Positions 24,101-29,325 of a DNA stretch of 32,054 bases are shown here, piece after piece. A program made the translations under genes and the position numbers. Source of the DNA: Gemmatimonadaceae bacterium (GTDB lineage: Bacteria; Gemmatimonadota; Gemmatimonadetes; Gemmatimonadales; Gemmatimonadaceae); NCBI GenBank assembly GCA_025930755.1, contig JAICOJ010000032.1, positions 1 to 32,054 of the forward strand. The letters are read 5' to 3'. Positions within the stretch are counted from its first letter, which is position 1; each line of letters opens with the position of its first letter. The notes below the pieces were generated by a model. It did not search any database, was not told the DNA's origin, and saw nothing but the letters and a program-made list of their open reading frames with translations.

Positions 24101-24270
24101 TTCATCGTCTGGATGAACACGTTGGCGCCCAGCAGGGGGGCCCCCTGCGGGTTCGTCACGCGTCCCGTGATGATGGCTTCCTGTGCTGCAGCGCCGTTGA
24201 CGGAGAACAGCGCGACCAGCAGCGCTGCAATCCCGGCGGTGATACTTCTGACATGTGTCGCTCGCATCAT
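21160..24270 (-). CDS. SusC/RagA-like TonB-dependent outer-membrane transporter, pair 2
   Basis: 1036 aa from ATG 24270, preceded by GAGG six bases away; a second ATG follows directly at 24267 and the longer frame from a TTG at 24333 lacks signal character. Order: signal peptide (ends GAAAQ), carboxypeptidase-regulatory-like domain ('IITGRVTNPQGAPLLGANVF'), TonB box ('LQEVVVTG'), plug ('PTIRLRGSTSLTVGGSRPLI', 'NDIESIEVLKGAAGASFYG', 'NGVVNIKTKRG'), then a barrel of ~800 residues ending 'TGQVEIQF'. It is longer in the plug-to-barrel part than, and clearly divergent from, the pair-1 and pair-3 proteins, so a different substrate is likely. It is co-transcribed with the SusD 33 bases downstream. 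Confidence 0.94.
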   Translation of the reverse strand: MMRATHVRSITAGIAALLVALFSVNGAAAQEAIITGRVTNPQGAPLLGANVFIQTMNLGTATNAEGTYRLVIPSAQATGQSVELGVRLIGHRPQARAVTLSAGTQEQNFQLEADPFRLQEVVVTGVTEATSREKLTFSVGQVTEEQLKEVPASSPIAALAGKVSGARVATGIGNPGGEPTIRLRGSTSLTVGGSRPLIIVDGVITRDENGISDLDANDIESIEVLKGAAGASFYGSDAANGVVNIKTKRGRNLPSDKLSVTLRTEVGQSGVENYVPINASHHYLLNPDGNFALTSSGARILDPDGIADNPYPSSGVNRFRNQLQEWMQNGQYVSTNLQLGTRRGNTNFNSSITVDRNEGILPLTHGLDRQNIRVNIDQGISSNADISLGLTYGIQKNDYDPAGNASWFELLQMPPDVNLEFPLGPDGTQFHRDIPNNVSPSSRSNPLYFLANADFRQRRERILGSFSGRYRPWEWLRLEAAYGTDRLNRLDTYYEFRGYQTEGGTPGPGELERETRNNVGDNTQISATATKFFFDQVMSTTRVAYVLDNNRENFFSAEGTRLLLTDVPDLAAVDPGESSINSTNEFSRTINYMASQSLDIRDRYLVDVLYRRDGSSLFGSEERWQDFYRISGAYRISEDFAIPGIQELKIRAARGTAGLRPEFADQYETYTVTAGQISKNQVGNKALKPAIQTEDEFGLNVAFLDRFDLELVYAKRFTEGAFLRVPLSPAQTGGFNEQVQNAADVDANTWEMALNTRVLDRPDFSYSFTLTADRTRQEITRMNRAPFRVTFTGQGQGQEVFYYKVGEPLGMIYGTRWVRSFAELRENPARASAVESDYEVNPEGFLVAKSARNAPIAYVNAANESQHRIGDVNPDFSFGFANNIRYKGFNLYALLDGQRGGDIYNFTKQWMFQDFRHGSQDQRGKPDAQKVPLNFYAAGLYNGLVANDYFVEDGSYVKLRELSASYTFAQPMLAKIGIDRYASGIKIALIGRNLYTWTDYTGFDPEVTAGNDFNFRIDGFRYPNFRTITGQVEIQF

Positions 24271-24300
24271 GCCGTTCCTCGTTGAGGAGGTTACCTCGTT
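24271..24300 (-). promoter_or_regulatory. SusC 2 leader segment with two competing short pairings
   Basis: On the minus strand the order is GAGG-TAA-CCTC-CTCAAC-GAGG-AACGGC-ATG. The middle CCTC can pair with either GAGG; the second GAGG is the ribosome-binding site. AACGAGG is also directly repeated. Stems are only four bases, so this is suggestive at most. Confidence 0.3.
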
Positions 24301-24437
24301 CAATTGGACCTCGAGCTTCCTGAACTGGGACAAACGCTGACTTCGGGTACGCCACTGACGGCGCGCGTCGCACCTCCGTGTTTGGAAAAGGTGTGGATGT
24401 TTGCGAAGGAGTTAGGGAGGGGTAAAGAAAGCGCCCC

Positions 24438-24466
24438 ATCATGCGGCCATGTCACCGATGTGTCAA
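24438..24466 (-). promoter_or_regulatory. Predicted promoter of SusC/SusD pair 2
   Basis: On the minus strand TTGACA (24461-24466), a 17-base spacer and CATGAT (24438-24443; four of six consensus positions). The spacer is alike in 11 of 17 positions to that of SusC 1. Predicted leader about 160 bases. The 346-base gap 24271-24616 holds this promoter and the leader; I see no gene in it. Confidence 0.45.
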
Positions 24467-24616
24467 CACCCAACTTCGGCGTTTACCGCAGCGATTTACG
24501 CGTTCGGCTGCACCGGCGGGACGGAACACCGGCGGCGCGGGCGATGGGCGCCTCAGAGGCTCGCGGCGCGGCCTCGGGGAGGGAGCTTGGGGGGGCGATC
24601 TCCGCCGGCGAGGCGC

Positions 24617-25759
24617 CTACTGCGGAACGCCCTGGTCGCCGGAGCCGCGGGGGGGAGTGAACCTGAACGGAAGCGCCACCACCTGGCGAACACGACGCCC
24701 CTGCAGAACGGCTGGAGAGAACTGGGCGTCGTTGAGCGCGTCCCGGGCGGCTTGCGCGAATAGCTGATGGGTGGCGCTGACCTCGAGCGTCGGCATCTCC
24801 ACGAAACCCGACGTATCCACGATGAAGCGGACGTTGGCGCTGCCGCCCACCTGGGCCCGGAGCAGCGAGTCGGGATAGACGGTCCTGATACTTCCGGCAA
24901 GCGGGGTCGCGACGGAGTCGACGGCATCGGCCGGAAAAACCATCTCCAGCTCGAGAAGTGCCGTTATCAGTGATGTTTGCGCTGGAGGCGCAGGAGTCCG
25001 CTCGCGAGGCCGGAATGGGCGCGACCAGATCGCGATCACGCCGCAGCGGTCGCCTTTCACGCTGGAGAACTCCGCCGGGGCGCCAAATCCCCCGTACACC
25101 TCGATTCCCTCGACCGAGGAGAGATCGATCAGGTCGAGGTCGAGAGGGCCGGCGCTCGCCGGAGACCCGTCCACATAGACCAGCGGGGGGCAGTTGGCGC
25201 CGCGTACGTACGCCATCGTTCCGAGCCCGCGCACCATCGCGATGCGTACCGTCGGCACCTGCCGCAGCAGGTCGCTCAGGCGCTTGGACGTCGAACGCTC
25301 TATCCGGTCACGCGTGATGAAGTGCCCACTCTTGCGCTGGGCCGCCCGCGTCTCGAAACCGTAGAGACGCGCGTCGTAGACCTCGCGCTGCTCCGTGACT
25401 TCGACCGGGGCCAGCACCTCGGGAGTGACGGCCAGGGTAATCATGATTTGCGTCGCGCCGGAGGACCCGAGGTCGACGCGGAGCGAGGCAGCCTTGAACC
25501 CGATGCGGCGGACCACGACATCCACCCGGCCGAGCTCGACGTCGGCGAAGCGGAAGCGGCCGGCGGCATCGGTGATCGAGCGGAGCTCCGTGCCGTCGAG
25601 GGCCACCTGGGCGCCGGCGACCGGCGAGCCCAGCGAGTCGACGACGATACCAGCAACGACCGCACGCTGCTCCTGAGCGGCGCCGTCGTCGGGCAGGACC
25701 GCGAGAGCGAGCGCGAATGCGACGCGCCAGAGCACGCCGACCGGGCTTACGCCGTCCAT
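24617..25759 (-). CDS. Secreted fusion: carboxypeptidase-regulatory-like domain, TonB plug and TonB C-terminal domain
   Basis: 380 aa from ATG 25759. The only good Shine-Dalgarno (AGGAGG) is 19 bases upstream, so initiation is odd; no ATG lies closer. Residues 1-29 are a signal peptide or uncleaved anchor. Residues ~33-112 are a carboxypeptidase-regulatory-like beta domain ('GIVVDSLGSPVAGAQVALDG', 'DAAGRFRFADVELG'). Residues ~135-250 are a TonB-receptor plug ('HFITRDRIERSTSKRLSDLL', 'CPPLVYVDGSPA', 'VEGIEVYGGFGAPAEF', 'GDRCGVIAIWSRP') with the two Cys often seen in this plug type. After a Pro-rich linker, ~295-372 resemble the TonB C-terminal domain ('VGGSANVRFIVDTSGFVEMP', 'FAQAARDALNDAQFSPAVLQ', 'VRQVVALPFRF'). 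No barrel. It thus joins receptor and energiser parts. It follows the SGNH gene after an 83-base gap with its own putative promoter. Confidence 0.88.
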   Translation of the reverse strand: MDGVSPVGVLWRVAFALALAVLPDDGAAQEQRAVVAGIVVDSLGSPVAGAQVALDGTELRSITDAAGRFRFADVELGRVDVVVRRIGFKAASLRVDLGSSGATQIMITLAVTPEVLAPVEVTEQREVYDARLYGFETRAAQRKSGHFITRDRIERSTSKRLSDLLRQVPTVRIAMVRGLGTMAYVRGANCPPLVYVDGSPASAGPLDLDLIDLSSVEGIEVYGGFGAPAEFSSVKGDRCGVIAIWSRPFRPRERTPAPPAQTSLITALLELEMVFPADAVDSVATPLAGSIRTVYPDSLLRAQVGGSANVRFIVDTSGFVEMPTLEVSATHQLFAQAARDALNDAQFSPAVLQGRRVRQVVALPFRFTPPRGSGDQGVPQ

Positions 25760-25793
25760 CGAGCGAATGTGGATAGCTCCTCCTTCACCCAGC

Positions 25794-25824
25794 CTAATAC
25801 CCGCGGCGGCGCCCGCTGTGTCAA
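25794..25824 (-). promoter_or_regulatory. Possible promoter of the plug/TonB-C fusion gene
   Basis: On the minus strand TTGACA (25819-25824) and TATTAG (25794-25799), separated by 19 bases, which is longer than the usual 17. Both boxes are good alone. It lies in the only gap between the SGNH gene and the fusion gene. Confidence 0.35.
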
Positions 25825-25842
25825 GCGCGGCGCGGCTGGAGG

Positions 25843-27726
25843 CTACCGTCCAAGGCCCAGCGACTGCAGCCATTGGGCCAATCCCGGGAACCCCGGCGCC
25901 AGCTGTCGAAGCTGGAGCGCCGTAGCACGCGCATTGGCCATGTCCCCGGCGAGCCCGTACGCCAGGGAGAGCTGATGGAGAACCTCCGGCTGGTTCGGCT
26001 GCAGCGAGAGCGAGAGACGCAGCAACGCGATCCCACGCGGTAGCTCCCGCCGCCGCAACGCGAGCGTCGCCAGGGTGTTCGCGGCCGATGTCGACGGCCG
26101 GAGCCGAAGCGCACGCTCCAGCGCCGATTCCGCCTCCTTTTCGTTGCCAGCGGCGAGCAGCATCCGCGCGAGCAGTCTCAGAGGCTCCTCGAAGAAGGGC
26201 GCATCACGAACGAGCCCGCGGTATTCGGCCGCCGCCAGGCCGAATTGCCCACGCCGCTCGTAGTCCTCCGCGAGGCGAAGCTTTCCGTTTTCCCACGACG
26301 CTCCGCCGGACACGCCGAACGCCAGGCTGTCGAAGAGGTCCGTGGGAGTGTAGCTGCGACGGTAGTCGTTGCGTCGCGTGGGGGACACGAAGGGCCATCG
26401 CGTGGTGAGCGTCCGCACCGTATGCCTCACGATGCGCTCGTCGAACGCGGTGAGCTCCATGGACGCATAGTAGTCCTCCGGCGTCCGAAGGCGCTCGAGC
26501 CGGGCAGTCCGTCCGGCAAAGCCGGCGTCGCGCATGCCCTCGAAGAAGACCCGGGCCATCGTCGCGTACCCGCGCCGATTCGGGTGGACGTGCTCGAGAA
26601 AGAACTCGTTGCCGGGCACTCCGCCGGGAGCCTCCCGCGCCGCGGCCTCCGCGATCGGGACATAATGGGCGCCGGTCTGCTTCGCGACGCGGTCCACGAC
26701 CAGATTGAACTCCGTCGGAGCGCGAAACCGAACGACGTCGAGATCCCGCGCCCGCGTGAACAGCAGCTGGGCGAGCGTTGCGTCTCCCATCGCCAACGCT
26801 CGGCGCGCATTAATGAATGTGCCCTCCGCGCGCTCGGGCCCTCGATTCGCGCGCGCCGCCAGGGGCGGCTGATCGCGCAGGTTACTCGCCAGACTGCCAA
26901 TGAAGACGGGTACTTCCTCATTACGAAAGACGCGCACGAGGCGGAACAGATTGCTTTCGAACTGGCGGACCCCGCGTCGATAGATCTCGCCGTCGAGGGG
27001 AATGTCCCGGTTACCGGCGAGCGATTCCATCAAGGTCGCGGTCTCGCCCTCCGGTGTGGAGGGGGCCCCTCCCTGGAGCAGGCGGCGGAGCGCGAGCACA
27101 ACCCGCGACCGCAGCAACCAGAGGTACACGCGCTTTATCGCGGGCGAGCTCCCGACGACGTTCTCTGTGGAGGCCGCGCCGAGCGCGCCGTAGTACTCGT
27201 TATGGCCGGCGTAGATCACCACCGCGTCGGGCGACTGCGCCAGGACTTCGCGCGCGATGTCCGCCAGTGCGTATGTATTGGTGGCCGCGATGCCGAGGTT
27301 GACGACCTCCACCGAGTCGTCGGGCAGCACATCGCGAAGCATGTCGCGCAGGACGCGGGAGAACGTGCCGTTCCGGGGATACGGAAACCCGGCCGTCGAC
27401 GATTCGCCGAGGACGAACACGCGAAACCCCCGTGCCGGCTTCTGCGCCGCGAAGGGTTCGGGCATTGGCGCCGGTGGAACCCGTTCGCGCGCGAACCATC
27501 GACGGGCGACACCACGGTTCGCGACGAGGTACTGGCCATTCCCGATGGGAGACTCCACGAACATTGGCAGGGCGCCCTCCGGCCAGACCACGCGCGCGAT
27601 GACCTCCGCCACGCCGAAGAGTAAGAGCGGCGTGAGGAGAGTGATGCCGAGGAAAACCCACTGTTTGGGAGTACGCACGTGCGGAGTCGACAGCGGCGGG
27701 GCGTTGAGGCAGGAACGGCGGAACAT
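25843..27726 (-). CDS. Membrane-anchored SGNH/GDSL-type hydrolase with C-terminal TPRs
   Basis: 627 aa from ATG 27726; there is no clear Shine-Dalgarno, and GTG 27678 is an alternative. One transmembrane segment (~23-46) anchors the protein with the rest outside the cytoplasm. SGNH blocks: 'FVLGESSTAGFPYP' with nucleophile Ser109 (GESS), Gly145 in 'VNLGIAATN', 'VIYAGHNEYYGA' with Asn176, and 'EHVHPNRRGYATMA' with His382. Residues ~450-620 are TPR-like repeats ('AAEYRGLVRDAPFFEEPLRL', 'EALERALRLRP'-type, 'LSLQPNQPEVLHQLSLAYG'). Such proteins are esterases or acyl-transferring/deacylating enzymes acting on envelope polymers; the substrate is unknown. TPRs suggest a partner protein. Confidence 0.9.
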   Translation of the reverse strand: MFRRSCLNAPPLSTPHVRTPKQWVFLGITLLTPLLLFGVAEVIARVVWPEGALPMFVESPIGNGQYLVANRGVARRWFARERVPPAPMPEPFAAQKPARGFRVFVLGESSTAGFPYPRNGTFSRVLRDMLRDVLPDDSVEVVNLGIAATNTYALADIAREVLAQSPDAVVIYAGHNEYYGALGAASTENVVGSSPAIKRVYLWLLRSRVVLALRRLLQGGAPSTPEGETATLMESLAGNRDIPLDGEIYRRGVRQFESNLFRLVRVFRNEEVPVFIGSLASNLRDQPPLAARANRGPERAEGTFINARRALAMGDATLAQLLFTRARDLDVVRFRAPTEFNLVVDRVAKQTGAHYVPIAEAAAREAPGGVPGNEFFLEHVHPNRRGYATMARVFFEGMRDAGFAGRTARLERLRTPEDYYASMELTAFDERIVRHTVRTLTTRWPFVSPTRRNDYRRSYTPTDLFDSLAFGVSGGASWENGKLRLAEDYERRGQFGLAAAEYRGLVRDAPFFEEPLRLLARMLLAAGNEKEAESALERALRLRPSTSAANTLATLALRRRELPRGIALLRLSLSLQPNQPEVLHQLSLAYGLAGDMANARATALQLRQLAPGFPGLAQWLQSLGLGR

Positions 27727-27772
27727 ATATCGGGGACGCCGGCGCCCATAGCCCTTCCGGGTCCGGATGCAT

Positions 27773-27802
27773 CACGGGCCCCGTCGTTCGACGGAGCCCG
27801 TG
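27773..27802 (-). terminator. Hairpin after SusD 3, likely terminator without T-run
   Basis: A 30-base inverted repeat with 14-base arms (27773-27786 and 27789-27802) and one mismatch, 25 bases past the SusD 3 stop and 46 bases before the SGNH start. There is no T-run, so it may need Rho or act as mRNA 3'-end protection. Confidence 0.55.
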
Positions 27803-27826
27803 AGGGACGACAGACGCGTTCGGGCG

Positions 27827-29284
27827 TTAGGCTTGCGTGACGACGCAGGCAGAGCGCTCGAAGTTGGGGTTGTTGTCTTCCGCCTGAGGAATCGGGGAGT
27901 TGACGTCGGCCCCGTACGTACCGGGCTTGTGGTACGTGCCCGTCGGGAACACCGCCTCTGCGCCGCGCCCATATTGGCGGACCAGTCGACGCAGATCGCC
28001 GAGCCGATGGCTCGTTAGGTACAGCCAGTACGCCCGCTCCTTGAAGAGCTGGTCTTGCTGTGCGGCCGCCGTCGCCGCCGGGAGCAGCGGCGGCAGCGTC
28101 CGCGGATCCTGGTTGGCATCGAGATAGCCTCGGAGGCGGGCCAGTGGCGCATTGGCACGAAGCGCATTCAGGATCGTCAGCGTCCTCGGATAATCATTCG
28201 CCCGAAGTGCCGCCTCGGCCTCGATCAAGCGCGCCTCGACGCCATCGGCAATGATCGCGAGCGTATCACGCTTGTTGTGCTTCCCCACGATCCACTGCGG
28301 AGTGGCCCCGTCGAAGCCGACCCCTGCACCGCCACGCCGGAAGCTCGCGATGCGGGGATCGTCGACCGTACCGGCCGTGTCCCCCTCGCTCCGGAACGGC
28401 AGGCCGTTGGTCCCTTCGCGCTCCGGGACCCCGAACCGCGCGACACTCGAGATGGTCGCCCACGTGCCGTTGTTCTGGCGCGCGGTCACCTCCGAATGCT
28501 TGAAGAAATACTGGTAAATCGTCGGCACCTCGGCCTCACCGAGGTTCGCCCCCGCCTCGGCCGGGCGGTTGAGGTTGAGGAGCGCGCGCGCCCGAACGAT
28601 TCGAGCGAGACGCTCTTGTGCGCTCTTCGCCGCCGCGGTGCCGGCAGTCGTCGCCGCTCGTGCATGGGCCAGCGCCGTATCGGCCTTCGCGAGCGCCAGC
28701 TCCAGCAGCTGCGTCGTGGTCAGCGCTGACCCGTACTCGAACACACCCGGAGCAGTCTGACGGCTGATCGGCACCGCACCGCAATAGTTCTCCGCCATCA
28801 AAATGAGCGAGAGCGCCGAGAGGTTCAGCGCCTCCGCGAGTCCGAGCTGAGTAGGACCGAACTCGTAGTACGCCTCGCTCGCCCGATCCGCCGCTCCGCG
28901 CGCCTGCTGAATGGCGTAGTACGCGTCACGCAGCGAGCCATTGCTCTGGTACTGCTGCTGGCGCTGGTCGACCTCGATACGGGTGGGGAACGTCTCGGTG
29001 TTGATCAGCTCATCCGAGATGAGTCCCGACAGGGTCACCTGATTGAGATCGAGCGCGAGCCCGCTCGATTGCACCCCGCCGTTGTACGCCGTGCCGAAGT
29101 CGCCGATCGCGCCCGCGAGAAGCGACGGGAGCGCCTCCGGTCCCTCGATGGACGGAGGAAGGGCGACGTCGATATCCTCGACCTCCAGAATCCGGTCTGG
29201 GCTGCACGCCACCGCCACCAGGGCGAGGAGCACAGCCCTCAGCCGCGCCGCACCGGGGGCGCGCGTGAGTCGTGTGGTGATCAT
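27827..29284 (-). CDS. SusD/RagB-like substrate-binding lipoprotein, pair 3
   Basis: 485 aa from ATG 29284, with GAGAGG nine bases upstream; the longer frame overlaps SusC 3. Signal peptide ends in AVAC (Cys27). SusD features: 'ILEVEDIDVALPPSIEGPEA', helical 'AEALNLSALSLILMAENYCG', 'EARLIEAEAALRANDYPRTL', 'FKERAYWLYLTSHRLGDLRR' and the end 'PQAEDNNPNFERSACVVTQA'. The close match of 'RRLxRQYGR...FPxGxxxKxGTYGxDVNxPxPQAExNNPN' to SusD 1 shows the two are paralogues, and both keep a Cys near the C-terminus. It starts 41 bases after the SusC 3 stop. Ligand unknown. Confidence 0.92.
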   Translation of the reverse strand: MITTRLTRAPGAARLRAVLLALVAVACSPDRILEVEDIDVALPPSIEGPEALPSLLAGAIGDFGTAYNGGVQSSGLALDLNQVTLSGLISDELINTETFPTRIEVDQRQQQYQSNGSLRDAYYAIQQARGAADRASEAYYEFGPTQLGLAEALNLSALSLILMAENYCGAVPISRQTAPGVFEYGSALTTTQLLELALAKADTALAHARAATTAGTAAAKSAQERLARIVRARALLNLNRPAEAGANLGEAEVPTIYQYFFKHSEVTARQNNGTWATISSVARFGVPEREGTNGLPFRSEGDTAGTVDDPRIASFRRGGAGVGFDGATPQWIVGKHNKRDTLAIIADGVEARLIEAEAALRANDYPRTLTILNALRANAPLARLRGYLDANQDPRTLPPLLPAATAAAQQDQLFKERAYWLYLTSHRLGDLRRLVRQYGRGAEAVFPTGTYHKPGTYGADVNSPIPQAEDNNPNFERSACVVTQA

Positions 29285-29325
29285 ATGAGAAGTCCTCTCC
29301 GTGAGTTCAGGTCGCTGTGTGGTCA

